Shown piece by piece: positions 11,701 to 18,998 of a stretch of DNA of 33,678 nt (position 1 is its first letter; every line of letters begins with the position of its first letter). The stretch is from Sphingobacteriaceae bacterium. Its GTDB lineage: Bacteria > Bacteroidota > Bacteroidia > B-17B0 > Aurantibacillaceae. A program made the position numbers and the translations under genes. Under the pieces are notes generated by a model that was not told where the DNA came from, searched no databases, and was given only the letters and a program-made list of their open reading frames with translations. The stretch lies in NCBI GenBank assembly GCA_023251775.1, contig JAHEYC010000037.1, positions 1 to 33,678 on the forward strand, given 5' to 3'.

Positions 11701-14369
11701 TAGTTACCTGCGCATTGATTAATGATGTTACCACCGGCAACTGTTCCTGATGGTGTTGCCCAACTTAAAGTATAGCCAGGCGTTCCACCGATCACACTTC
11801 CCGCAAGTGAACCATTACATGCATTGAAACATGTTACAGAAGCTGAACCAATAGAAGGAATTAAAGGATTTGGCTGCGCTATATTAATTGTTGTGCTTGA
11901 AATACAATTCGAAACGTCTTTAATGGCCAATGTATAAATACCGGCACATAAATTTATGTAAGGTGGTGGACCAACAATAGAAGAAGGTATTGGCGTAAAT
12001 AATGTAAATGTATACGGACCACCACTTCCACCTACAGGTACAGCGTTAATAGATCCTGTACAAGCGCCATTACAATTGATGGTTTGCGTTGTAATATTTG
12101 GTGTGATACTGGAAGGTTGTGTAATTGTTATTACTGTACTAATTGGACAAGCAGAAGCATCTGTTGCCGACAAAGTATACGAACCTTGACACAAACTATT
12201 TAATGTTGCGGTACCTTGCCCTTGGGGAACTGTAACTCCGGGCGTCCAGGTATAACCAAATGGTGCGCCATTACCACCGGCAATGCTTACTGTTGCAGAA
12301 CCTGCGCAAAATGCGAAACATGTATTATTTGTAACGTTTGCAGTTACCGTTGCTGCAGGTGGCTGTGTTATATTAACAGTTTTAGTAGTTGTACAGAGAT
12401 TTGCATCTCGCGATATCACCGTATAAACTCCGGGACATAAATTAGTAATTACACTTGTTGTGACGGGACCAAAAGCGGGGCCTGTCCATGTATATGTATG
12501 CGGTGCTACTCCGCCGGCAGAACTTGCAGTTGCAGAACCATTACATAATAAATTACACGTAATATTTTTGCTTAATACAGTTAAAGTAATAGCAGGTGGC
12601 GATGTAATATTAAATGTTTGTGTTCGCGGACAAGCATTATTATCCAATATAGATACCGTTTGTGTTCCTGCACATAAACCGCTAGCCACATTTGTTGCAG
12701 AGGCTGCCGGGAACCAGACATAAAAGTAAGGAGGAGTACCACCGCTTACACTGACGGATGCTTGACCAATACACACCGCATTACAAACAAGATTGGTTTG
12801 CGTTGGCGTGATCGTCATTGCCGGTGGTTGATTAATATTGTAGTTTGTTGTAACAGTACAGCCTTTCGTATCTGTTACCGTACTAGAATATGCACCGGGA
12901 CATAGATTAATAATAGAAGCTGAGCCAGCGGCCGCGACAGTAAATACAGGTCCTGTACTAAATGCAACCGTATATCCTGGAGTACCGCCTGTAGGATTTA
13001 CAGTGATAGAACCATTACAAGCAAGGTTACAAGTAACACTTTGACTAAATGCGTTCGGTAAAACCGGCGGCGTGGCTGCTAAGGACTTCGTTAATGTAGA
13101 TGTACATCCATCTTTATCAGTAATAAAAAATGAATACGTTACGCCTCCACATAAATTAGTCAACGAATAAGGAAGTGCCGTTGTAAAATTTGAAGGAGCT
13201 ACTGTTGCCGGAGTAACTGCAACTGTGAATGGACTGCTACCAAAAATATTTCCCGCCATTTTTCCATCACATACATTACTGCAACTTGCCAGGGTATTAC
13301 TATTAGTTGCAAAGATGGTATTAGGAATAAAATTGAAATTTTGTATAAGGAAGTTTCCGATATTATCAAAGATGATCAATTGATAATTTACAAAACACGA
13401 ACAGGCGCCAACCGCCACGTAAGAAGATGTTGTTGCCGTACTCACAGATCCACCTATTGTTCCCCATGTTGCAGCACATAATGGATCTCCATTCGCCGAA
13501 ATACTATAAGGATTATCAACGCAACCAGGGGAAAAACTCACAGTTAATACACCTGTACAAGGCGTACAAGCCGGTTTAGTAGTTATTGTTATACTACAAA
13601 TGGGCATCATAAAATTAATGAACGTGTTGGAAGGCGCACTCATCATTTGTGCGGGAGCACTGTATTTCTCATTGGAAACTCTATTCGCAGCCAAATTTGC
13701 CGCTAAATATAACTTGTTACTATTAACCTTCGCATTCTCATCTATTCGAAAGAAATTGCTCGCTCTTAAAAACGATTTGTTGAAATTAAAAACAGCGTTT
13801 GGATCAGCGCACATGAAATTACCAGTGCTAACAGCAGCTCCATCAAACGTATAATTACCACTTCCAAAATTAACACTGCATTGCTCTTCGAGATCAAGGG
13901 TGTAGAAAGAGTAATTTCCTTTATTGAAATATAAATTACATTTGAGCTTATTCAAACCAAACTCTATCTTATTTGTATTGATAGAAGCAGAATTAAAAAT
14001 GATCTCTGCTTGTGAATTAAATTTTACGAATTGCGCCAAATAAATTTCTTCGCTGATATAAAGAACGTCCATTTTTGTACCTTCAAAAGCAACGGAATTC
14101 TTTAAACTAGTGGCTTTAAAATTTCTAACAGAATTATTCTTATCAAAATGTACAGTGTAATATCCTTCTCCCGAAAGATCATCAAAAAATACATCATTAG
14201 TGTTGGTAGGAATCTGAAAAACAGGTGTTCCACCGGATCGCAACGACCAATGTTTAGGATCGTTAAAGTTTCCTGATCCCCCAACCCAGTACAATGTTTG
14301 GGCAAACGATGCGTTAAATAGCAGGGTAAAGAGAGAAAAAAGTAAGATCTTATAAAAGGCCCGATTCAT
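5766..14369 (-). CDS. Giant SprB-like T9SS surface adhesin (SprB repeats, type B sorting domain)
   Basis: The protein has about 2867 residues from ATG 14369. I chose this start over the in-frame ATG at 14438 because it begins directly with a signal peptide (MNRAFYKILLFSLFTLLFNASFA). Residues about 25-350 form a non-repetitive head starting LYWVGGSGNFNDPKHW. Residues about 355-2610 hold roughly 29 SprB-type repeats of about 78 residues, each with the pattern CNxxCNGS, GGTPxYxxxW, LCAGxYT, TDxNGC and ITQP. One or two PKD-like domains follow. The last 90 residues (PNGFSPNSDGRNDAW, YNRWGELLF, WDG, PVGTYYYII) are the gliding-motility-associated/CHU_C type B sorting domain. SprB-family proteins are cell-surface adhesins exported by the T9SS, some moved along the cell by the gliding motor. 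Gliding itself cannot be proven from this window. The gene is paired with a PorP/SprF gene 7 bases downstream. Confidence 0.93.
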   Translation of the reverse strand: MNRAFYKILLFSLFTLLFNASFAQTLYWVGGSGNFNDPKHWSLRSGGTPVFQIPTNTNDVFFDDLSGEGYYTVHFDKNNSVRNFKATSLKNSVAFEGTKMDVLYISEEIYLAQFVKFNSQAEIIFNSASINTNKIEFGLNKLKCNLYFNKGNYSFYTLDLEEQCSVNFGSGNYTFDGAAVSTGNFMCADPNAVFNFNKSFLRASNFFRIDENAKVNSNKLYLAANLAANRVSNEKYSAPAQMMSAPSNTFINFMMPICSITITTKPACTPCTGVLTVSFSPGCVDNPYSISANGDPLCAATWGTIGGSVSTATTSSYVAVGACSCFVNYQLIIFDNIGNFLIQNFNFIPNTIFATNSNTLASCSNVCDGKMAGNIFGSSPFTVAVTPATVAPSNFTTALPYSLTNLCGGVTYSFFITDKDGCTSTLTKSLAATPPVLPNAFSQSVTCNLACNGSITVNPTGGTPGYTVAFSTGPVFTVAAAGSASIINLCPGAYSSTVTDTKGCTVTTNYNINQPPAMTITPTQTNLVCNAVCIGQASVSVSGGTPPYFYVWFPAASATNVASGLCAGTQTVSILDNNACPRTQTFNITSPPAITLTVLSKNITCNLLCNGSATASSAGGVAPHTYTWTGPAFGPVTTSVITNLCPGVYTVISRDANLCTTTKTVNITQPPAATVTANVTNNTCFAFCAGSATVSIAGGNGAPFGYTWTPGVTVPQGQGTATLNSLCQGSYTLSATDASACPISTVITITQPSSITPNITTQTINCNGACTGSINAVPVGGSGGPYTFTLFTPIPSSIVGPPPYINLCAGIYTLAIKDVSNCISSTTINIAQPNPLIPSIGSASVTCFNACNGSLAGSVIGGTPGYTLSWATPSGTVAGGNIINQCAGNYTFFVLDSKSCTAQATFTLLQPADITSTFNITPPTCNLSCNGSITTILAGGTPGYTLNWSNAGGNPNINLCGGVYTLTVNDLNNCIKVFTANVIAPPAFTISIITKSTVCAGDCNGSATVTAVGGTGLITYQFNTVPVTTNTTGIVNGLCAGAYIVSVTDANGCSTPQVFNINSPPILNANITGIKNTCNICTGGATVTVSGGVPGYTVTWTNSVAVSVGVGTTVANLCVGNYTANVVDANGCTKTATVSIANTVTVNIITAGSPILCFGACNATAQANPSGGTPAYLYSWNTLPVQTAQTATGLCAGNYTVTVTDSQGCSNTASISITQPASITVTSSQTNVACFGGCIGIITTTASGGTAPLTFSWSPGGQTTTSLTALCTGTYSIKVTDLNGCTFTPPTFTISSNPSLTVVFNATNPTGCNISNGVISATASGGSGAGYTFTWTPPSVSVVVVPSTTASLLGAGTYTLKVRDGAGCTNSFVTSLTNPAGPTVNVSSNSITCFGGANGSATAIATGVGPFTFTWNPATASVVVGATTTASGMLTGTYNNVTDISTGCITNQTINIAQPTQMTVTSNVTNASCNASNNGSITATIAGGTPNYTLNWLPAGSGTVITNLAPGNYTLNANDANGCIITKTFVITAPSALTVTSTQTNVTCNSFTNGIISLTVAGGSPGYSFTWTPVGTFTGSASNPVTNLPPNIYTVTVTDVNGCPVVKTFTITQPAALGHTVNVTNAVCNALCNGTASQVVNGGTPTYSFSWSSSAATTQSLGALCAGNYTATITDGNGCISSKTFVITQPAAIAITVTPTHPKCNAQCNGSITTNIVGGNGGYTYTWTPAGVGPNPTGLCAGNYTLSITDASLCPGSAVVTLTNPPLILSNITFSNPLCNAFCNGSATTTPVNAIAPIQYTWTNVPASNTNVASALCAGTYSVFILDANGCRDTGQVTLTNPPVLNVNVSILAASCGSANGSVSVTPSGGTPGYNYTWTPAVAGNTNVAINIFAGVYTIAVNDANGCNNTVSVPVPNANGPNNATIAVTNVKCNSQCTGGATITAAAGGTSPYAFSWVSPPSASSVNPQSNLCAGNYTAQIKDINNCLYFQSITITQPAAINDNETITNAFCIGVCSGSITLAPTGGTGPYTYSWNPSPSVVSSATSLCVGVHTATITDFSNCTFTASYNVNGATVLNSAIASSSNPCFGNCVASSTVTATGGGLAPYTYAWSNAQSGLIASNLCNGTYSVLITDNNGCQNTFTTNIISPAAIAILPSVTSPSCGMCNGSATVTTGGGTSPYTYSWTSSSSTSVEVNLCAGLYQVQVIDANGCAQTQNIPVSNSITMTEVFNVQNELCAGSCNGQVTVTPIGGTAPYTYNWIAPPSSNSVATNLCGGTYFVQITDAQGCIRTNSATVNSATVISVNPIVKQPSCTLVNGTVTVNPTGGSGSYTVTWLPAGAGTVIANVGAGIYTVSVFDGNCTQTMAINVNNSTAPTLFFNLKNNGCAGGPCTGSIVVTPTLGTTPYNFNWSNGSNAVGVLTHSVTGLCAGVITLTVSDAAGCLATQSFTITQNPALNLSLPVVGQVKCNGDCNGSIQLVPSGGALPYVISWIPASTVVPSNPNINLCAGSYTGVVTDINGCTLSRTVDILNPLPFTFSAQVTDATCNTSADGAISTTVTGATPVYTFTWTDPSAVTYTTSSLVNVLPGTYTLNVVDSRGCPLNTTLTINGSFTVLANAGPDRTLCIDPNSITLDGSTSINAVLYNWTKLAPTNTIANTAITNVVPSIGTNTYVLLVTSSVAICLDDDTVLVVVNPLPDVNAGSSQTISLYSSTNLGGAPTSLTGTNFTWTPSTGLSDPNIANPVTSVTVNTTYTVFVMNALTGCVNTSTVDIFIYPDIKIPNGFSPNSDGRNDAWVIDNIQQFTECKIEVYNRWGELLFSSPPGYPKPWDGIYHGKPLPVGTYYYIIDLKHIAYPKPYTGPLTIFR
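6535..13310 (-). repeat. Array of about 29 SprB-type protein repeats within the adhesin gene
   Basis: I aligned the repeats by eye on their first cysteine, GG-P-Y-W core and terminal D-x-x-G/N-C. The unit is about 234 bases (78 residues). Copies are diverged in DNA, so this is an old protein-level array, not a recent tandem duplication. All 29 copies keep the first and last cysteines. Twenty-two also carry a second pair (CxxxC-type and LC-x-G), and seven lack both members of that pair. Boundaries are approximate. Confidence 0.88.
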
Positions 14370-14496
14370 AATCACTTGGTTACGAATATATACGTTAAAA
14401 GTTACTAATTTAGCGATTATAAATGATATAATTAACAATCTGAGCGTGTAAAATATACCTATTGCTGAGTGAAGTGATTTCTTAAAAAATTTAGTT

Positions 14497-15042
14497 ATGG
14501 AACATAATCCCTGGAAAACGTTAAAATCGGAGCAAGTTTATGAGTCGGATTGGATAAAAGTGGTGAAACACAATTGCCTTAATCCTGCCGATAAACCAGC
14601 CATTTACAGCGTTGTTAATTTCAAAAATCTAGCCATAGGAATTTTGCCTTTGGATGAGCACAATAACACCTGGCTTGTAGGCCAGTGGCGGTATCCCGTG
14701 GATTCATATTCTTGGGAAATTCCCGAAGGTGGAGGTCCTTTAGGTATAGATCCTTTGGAATCGGCTAAGCGCGAATTAAAAGAAGAAACCGGTATTATTG
14801 CACAAGAATTAAGCGAATTAATGCGCTTACATTTAAGCAATTCGGCAACTGATGAAATGGCCATAGTTTACCTTGCAAAGAATTTAAGTTTTGAAAGCAG
14901 CGAACCTGAGGAAAGTGAGATCTTACAGGTTAAAAAAGTTCATATTAATGAGGCTTTTGAGATGGTGAACACCGGCCAGATCACTGATGCCATAAGCGTT
15001 GCAGCCATTATGAAAGTTTGGATGAGCCTGAACCTAAAATAA
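14497..15042 (+). CDS. NUDIX hydrolase (ADP-sugar/NDP-sugar pyrophosphatase type)
   Basis: This 181-residue protein belongs to the NUDIX pyrophosphohydrolases. It has the sequence WEIPEGGGPLG followed by the box end RELKEETGI (92-100), whose glutamates bind Mg2+. The first Glu of the consensus box (G-x5-E-x7-REUxEExGU) is replaced by Ile84, while the metal-binding REUxEExG core is intact. Overall length and the EIPEGG region resemble ADP-ribose and NDP-sugar pyrophosphatases, but the substrate is not determined. It is the first gene of a plus-strand cluster, 33 bases before the sugar-phosphate isomerase gene. That suggests a link to sugar nucleotide turnover, as inference only. It is divergent from the giant adhesin gene; I found no convincing promoter motif in the shared 127-base gap. 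Confidence 0.88.
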   Translation: MEHNPWKTLKSEQVYESDWIKVVKHNCLNPADKPAIYSVVNFKNLAIGILPLDEHNNTWLVGQWRYPVDSYSWEIPEGGGPLGIDPLESAKRELKEETGIIAQELSELMRLHLSNSATDEMAIVYLAKNLSFESSEPEESEILQVKKVHINEAFEMVNTGQITDAISVAAIMKVWMSLNLK

Positions 15043-15075
15043 GCGTTTTTTTTCTACCTTTACCTTGAAATTTTT

Positions 15076-16056
15076 ATGAAAGCATTAGTTGAATCGTTCA
15101 CCGACCAGTTAAAAAGGGCTAAAGATATAGCCTCAAAAGCGGTGATCTCGCGGTCGGAGAATATCCAAAATATTATTGTAACAGGTCTTGGCGGGTCGGG
15201 CATTGGCGGAACCATTTTAAATGAATTGGTAAGCGATTCTTGTCCTGTACCCATCATCATCAATAAAGATTATTTTTTACCGGCTTTTGCCAATACAAAT
15301 ACGCTTCTTATTGTTTCCTCTTATAGCGGAAATACAGAAGAAACCGTGCAGGTAATGAATGAAGCTATCGCAAAAAAAGTTCAGATCGTTTGCGTTACCA
15401 GCGGAGGAAAAGTTTTGGAATTAGCCAAACAACATCAATTTGAATTCATTGAAATTCCGGGAGGAAATCCCCCGCGTTCGTGCATAGGTTATTCATTGGT
15501 TCAACTTATTCAAATTCTTATCGCGAAAGGTTTTGCCGATAAGAAATTAATAAGTGATCTAGATAAAAGTATTGAGCTTCTTGCAAAGGAAAAAGAGACT
15601 ATTAAATTAGAAGCAACACAGATCGCTAAAAAATTGAACGGACAATTAACCGTTATCTATTCGTTAGGAAGTTGTGAAGGAGTGAGCGTACGTTTTCGTC
15701 AGCAAATAAACGAGAATTCAAAAGCGCTTTGCTGGCATCATGTGTTTCCGGAGATGAATCATAATGAATTAGTGGGTTGGACAAGCGAAAATAAAAATTT
15801 AACGGTACTTACATTTCATACCTCATTTGATTACAAGCGTACACAAAAACGTTATGAGGTTTGTAAACCTATCTTTCAAAAATATGCCAAAGAAGTGATC
15901 GACATCACCGCAAAAGGCAATTCAAAACTGGAACAATTCTTTTATTTAATTCATATGGGGGATTGGATCAGCTGTTATATTGCAGATATTCGCGGCATCG
16001 ATGCCGTTGAGGTGAATGTGATCGATCATTTGAAAAAAGAACTTTCTAAATTCTAA
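15076..16056 (+). CDS. Bifunctional phosphoglucose/phosphomannose isomerase
   Basis: This 326-residue SIS-domain protein interconverts glucose-6-P or mannose-6-P with fructose-6-P. Visible motifs are the sugar-phosphate loop GLGGSGIGG (about 38-46), SSYSGNTEET, the PPRSCIGYS segment, EMNHNELVGW and the C-terminal IDAVEVNVIDHLKKELSKF. These are characteristic of the dual-specificity PGI/PMI family first known from archaea and also found in Bacteroidota. Length fits the family. It lies between the NUDIX gene (33-base gap) and lipB (about 37 bases to the first ATG), probably in one transcript. It may supply glycolysis as well as mannose-derived sugar nucleotides. Confidence 0.93.
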   Translation: MKALVESFTDQLKRAKDIASKAVISRSENIQNIIVTGLGGSGIGGTILNELVSDSCPVPIIINKDYFLPAFANTNTLLIVSSYSGNTEETVQVMNEAIAKKVQIVCVTSGGKVLELAKQHQFEFIEIPGGNPPRSCIGYSLVQLIQILIAKGFADKKLISDLDKSIELLAKEKETIKLEATQIAKKLNGQLTVIYSLGSCEGVSVRFRQQINENSKALCWHHVFPEMNHNELVGWTSENKNLTVLTFHTSFDYKRTQKRYEVCKPIFQKYAKEVIDITAKGNSKLEQFFYLIHMGDWISCYIADIRGIDAVEVNVIDHLKKELSKF

Positions 16057-16093
16057 GCTGAAAAACAAGAGCATCATATTCAAAGATCTTGGG

Positions 16094-16765
16094 ATGATGG
16101 ATTACAAAGCTTGTTGGGAATACCAAGAAGAACTTTTTAATTCGATCGTACAGCAAAAAATAAAGAATCGTGATCTTCCCGAAGAAAAAAGAATTCCTAC
16201 AAAAAATTATTTATTATTTGTTGAACATCCACACGTTTATACCTTAGGAAAAAGTGGTGATGAAAAGAATTTATTGGTGAATGATTCGCAGCTTCAACAA
16301 AAAAATGCCACGTATTATAAAATAAATCGTGGTGGGGATATAACGTATCATGGTCCGGGACAGTTAGTGGCCTACCCCATTTTAGATCTCGATAATTTTT
16401 TTACCGACATTCATAAATATTTACGTTTGCTTGAAGAAACTATAATTAAAACTTTAGCGGAATACGGAATTAATTCTGGACGAAGCAAAGGAGAAACAGG
16501 TGTTTGGTTGGATGAAACAGATCCTTTAAAAGCACGTAAGATATGTGCGTTCGGTGTTCGTTGCAGCCGTTGGGTTACAATGCATGGTTGGGGATTTAAT
16601 GTAAATGCGGATATGAGTTATTTTAATAATATCATTCCCTGTGGAATAAACGATAAAGCCACAACAAGTTTAAATGTAGAACTTGGAAAAGATGTGGACA
16701 TGCACGAGATCAAAGAAAAACTTAAAAAGAATTTTTCGGAAATTTTTGAAGCTGAATTAAGCTAA
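16094..16765 (+). CDS. lipB: Lipoyl(octanoyl) transferase
   Basis: LipB transfers octanoyl groups from acyl carrier protein to the lipoyl domains of 2-oxoacid dehydrogenases and the glycine cleavage system. The conserved RGGDITYHGPGQLVAYPI (79-96), catalytic Lys149 in ARKICAFGVR and catalytic Cys183 in IIPCGI are all present. From ATG 16094 the product is 223 residues. However, the frame is open upstream and encodes KNKSIIFKDLG directly before the first Met, matching the conserved beginning of LipB proteins. The true start may therefore be CTG at 16058, two bases after the stop of the preceding gene. The last 9 bases overlap the convergent acyltransferase gene. Confidence 0.94.
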   Translation: MMDYKACWEYQEELFNSIVQQKIKNRDLPEEKRIPTKNYLLFVEHPHVYTLGKSGDEKNLLVNDSQLQQKNATYYKINRGGDITYHGPGQLVAYPILDLDNFFTDIHKYLRLLEETIIKTLAEYGINSGRSKGETGVWLDETDPLKARKICAFGVRCSRWVTMHGWGFNVNADMSYFNNIIPCGINDKATTSLNVELGKDVDMHEIKEKLKKNFSEIFEAELS

Positions 16766-18001
16766 AGACTCTTCTTTAAATGGGTTTCGCGGGATCCACT
16801 CTTTTGGTTTTAAGAATTCAATAAAAGGTTTACTGATCAATTTTGATACCGTATTTTGCGGCTGAACATAACAAGTTAATTCATGTGCTTTTGCTCCTAT
16901 CGTTGTCTTAATTTCAGCAGCCGTTCTTCCCAAATTCACTTTTTGTTTGCCGGTTTCAATGGCTAATTCAATAAAACTGTACAAAATATTTTGGTACAAT
17001 TCCAATTTTGAATTCAATGCATAATCCATGCCAATATAATGCGCTTCAATGGTGCCATCCGGCATCATGAACCAAGAAGAAAAGGCGATCAATTCATTTC
17101 CGACATAAAATCCTTTCATAAAAAAACGATCAGGGAAGATCTTTTTTGTTTCGGCAAAATAATTATGCGGCAATAAAAGCAATTTAAATTTTGCCTTCGC
17201 GTAAATATTATGATACAAATTATAAATGCGATCGGTGTGCTTTTCGATCTCACTTAATTCCATATTCTTAATTGTAAATTCCGATCTATTCTTTAAAATT
17301 GCTTTTGCGCGATTACGGTATTTTTTTGAGAAGAGTTGTAAATAATCATCCACCGACTTCAACCCTTCAGGAACATCCACCACCAAATTTGGTTCCACAT
17401 GAAATGATTCGAATTTACTATTGTCTTCCAATTCGGTTATTGGCACTTCAAAATCCTTTACTAAAAGGGCTGCAATTTTACTTCCAAGACTCTCTTCCGA
17501 AGAAATAGTTTTAAGTAAGGTTGTAAATAATACGTAAAAATCTTTTTTACTGATCTTCTCATTTCTTAAAAAACCGTACTCTCCACTTACCAAATTATTT
17601 CCACAAGTAAATAGTCTAAACAAAATATCTTCCTCATCTTTTGATTCTACATATTTTTCAAAAAGTTTTAGTCTGTTCGATTTGATCTCGTTGATCTCGC
17701 CATGCAAAAGATCCCCAAACACATTCGCTTTGAATTCGGTCAATTGAAAATAAAGAATGGCGCAGGCTTGTTCATTCTTATAAATAATAACATAGCGACA
17801 TTTTAAAACGGCGTGCGTTGAACGCTCCACCAATTTCAAATACTCCAGATCAAAAAATATACTTTCTTTTGAAACAACACTTTCCCAATCGTTCTTATTC
17901 ACCAACGAGGCTCTATCGTATTCGGTAAAAGAGTACGTTTTATCAATTTCCCGAAAAGGTTTGTAACGCGATTTGTTTCTAAGAGGTTTGCAAAACAGCA
18001 T
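16757..18001 (-). CDS. GNAT/FemAB-like acyltransferase family protein
   Basis: This 414-residue soluble protein has no signal peptide. The C-terminal half contains FSKKYRNRAKAILKN, a beta-strand pattern around GFYVGNELIAFSSWFMMPDG, then EAHYIGMDYALNSKLELYQN and VNLGRTAAEIKTTIGA. That arrangement is typical of the GNAT-fold families that include FemAB-like peptidoglycan-bridge enzymes and the 'peptidogalycan biosynthesis/recognition' proteins (PF04339/PF13480 type). The substrate is unknown. The N-terminal half is less recognisable. It converges on lipB with a 9-base overlap and is divergent from deoC. I see no operon partner. Confidence 0.72.
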   Translation of the reverse strand: MLFCKPLRNKSRYKPFREIDKTYSFTEYDRASLVNKNDWESVVSKESIFFDLEYLKLVERSTHAVLKCRYVIIYKNEQACAILYFQLTEFKANVFGDLLHGEINEIKSNRLKLFEKYVESKDEEDILFRLFTCGNNLVSGEYGFLRNEKISKKDFYVLFTTLLKTISSEESLGSKIAALLVKDFEVPITELEDNSKFESFHVEPNLVVDVPEGLKSVDDYLQLFSKKYRNRAKAILKNRSEFTIKNMELSEIEKHTDRIYNLYHNIYAKAKFKLLLLPHNYFAETKKIFPDRFFMKGFYVGNELIAFSSWFMMPDGTIEAHYIGMDYALNSKLELYQNILYSFIELAIETGKQKVNLGRTAAEIKTTIGAKAHELTCYVQPQNTVSKLISKPFIEFLKPKEWIPRNPFKEESLA

Positions 18002-18100
18002 AAAGTACCTTAAAGGTAGACTTTATTTAATAACTTGTGTGCGTTTGCGCAGGTTCCCAAAACAATTTTTTAGTTATATTTAACAGTTGATTTATTAAAG

Positions 18101-18991
18101 GTGGATCCATTCAAAAGTGTGATAATTGATCAAGTTGGTATTGAAGAACGCATTGCGCGATTCAATAGCCGCAGTATAAAAAAACAAAGTAAGATCCAAG
18201 GACTTAAATTGGCTTTGAATATGATCGACCTTACAACTTTGGAAGGAAAAGATACCGAAGGAAAAGTCATTCAATTATGTCAAAAAGCGCTTCACGTAGC
18301 TGATAATATTCCGAACTTACCAACTGTTGCCGCAGTGTGTGTTTATCCAACGCATGTGGCTACTGCAAAACAGATCTTAAAAAATAGTGGAGTAAAAATT
18401 GCCTCTGTCGCTACGGCTTTTCCCAGTGGAAATTCTTCGCTACAAATAAAATTAGAGGATACAAAAATTGCGGTTGACAATGGCGCTGATGAAATTGATA
18501 TGGTGATAAGCAGAGGCGAATTTTTAGAGGGTAATTATAATTTTGTGTTTGATGAGATCAATGCGGTAAAAAATGCTTGCGGCGCTGCTCGTTTAAAAGT
18601 TATTTTAGAAACAGGCGAACTTTCTACATTAGATAATGTGCGCAAAGCAAGTGATATTGCCATTGCAGCAGGAGCAGATTTTATAAAAACATCCACCGGA
18701 AAAATTCAACCGGCCGCAACAATGCCAGTAACTTTGGTAATGTTGTTAGCTATTAAAGATCATTATCAAAAAACAGGAAAAATGGTGGGCATGAAACCTG
18801 CAGGAGGAATTAGCACCGCAAAATCGGCTTTACAATATTTGGTAATGCTGAACGAAACACTGGGACCAAAATGGATGAATAATGAGTGGTTTCGTTTTGG
18901 TGCAAGTAGTTTGGCCAATGATATTATTTTGCAATTAGGTAAAGAACAACAAGGAGCATATTATAGTAAGGATTATATAAGCATTGATTGA
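18101..18991 (+). CDS. deoC: Deoxyribose-phosphate aldolase
   Basis: DeoC splits 2-deoxyribose-5-phosphate into acetaldehyde and glyceraldehyde-3-phosphate. The Schiff-base lysine is Lys196 in GADFIKTSTGK and the second essential lysine is Lys232 in GMKPAGGIST. NGADEIDMV and VILETGEL are also conserved. The start is GTG 18101, because no ATG precedes the conserved region in frame; the 296-residue length includes an N-terminal extension of about 35 residues compared with the E. coli enzyme. The next gene is an aldehyde dehydrogenase that could oxidise the acetaldehyde released, so the pair probably forms a deoxynucleoside-sugar salvage unit. Confidence 0.94.
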   Translation: MDPFKSVIIDQVGIEERIARFNSRSIKKQSKIQGLKLALNMIDLTTLEGKDTEGKVIQLCQKALHVADNIPNLPTVAAVCVYPTHVATAKQILKNSGVKIASVATAFPSGNSSLQIKLEDTKIAVDNGADEIDMVISRGEFLEGNYNFVFDEINAVKNACGAARLKVILETGELSTLDNVRKASDIAIAAGADFIKTSTGKIQPAATMPVTLVMLLAIKDHYQKTGKMVGMKPAGGISTAKSALQYLVMLNETLGPKWMNNEWFRFGASSLANDIILQLGKEQQGAYYSKDYISID

Positions 18992-18998
18992 CAAATTG

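Noticed and set aside
6535-13310. Regular spacing of similar words resembling a CRISPR or satellite array
   Set aside because: The period of about 234 bases follows protein repeats in one open frame; DNA identity between copies is low.
6133-13854. Plus-strand open frames opposite the adhesin (for example 6133-6354, 10129-10380, 13600-13854)
   Set aside because: They mirror the repeat codon pattern of the adhesin (repeated P-A-V-type peptides) and have no independent support.
14370-14438. Upstream in-frame ATG at 14438 as the start of the giant adhesin
   Set aside because: It would add 23 hydrophobic/irregular residues before a normal signal peptide that starts at ATG 14369.
14370-14496. Promoters for the divergent adhesin and NUDIX genes
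   Set aside because: AT-rich words such as TATATTTT occur, but no TTG/TAnnTTTG pair has acceptable spacing on either strand.
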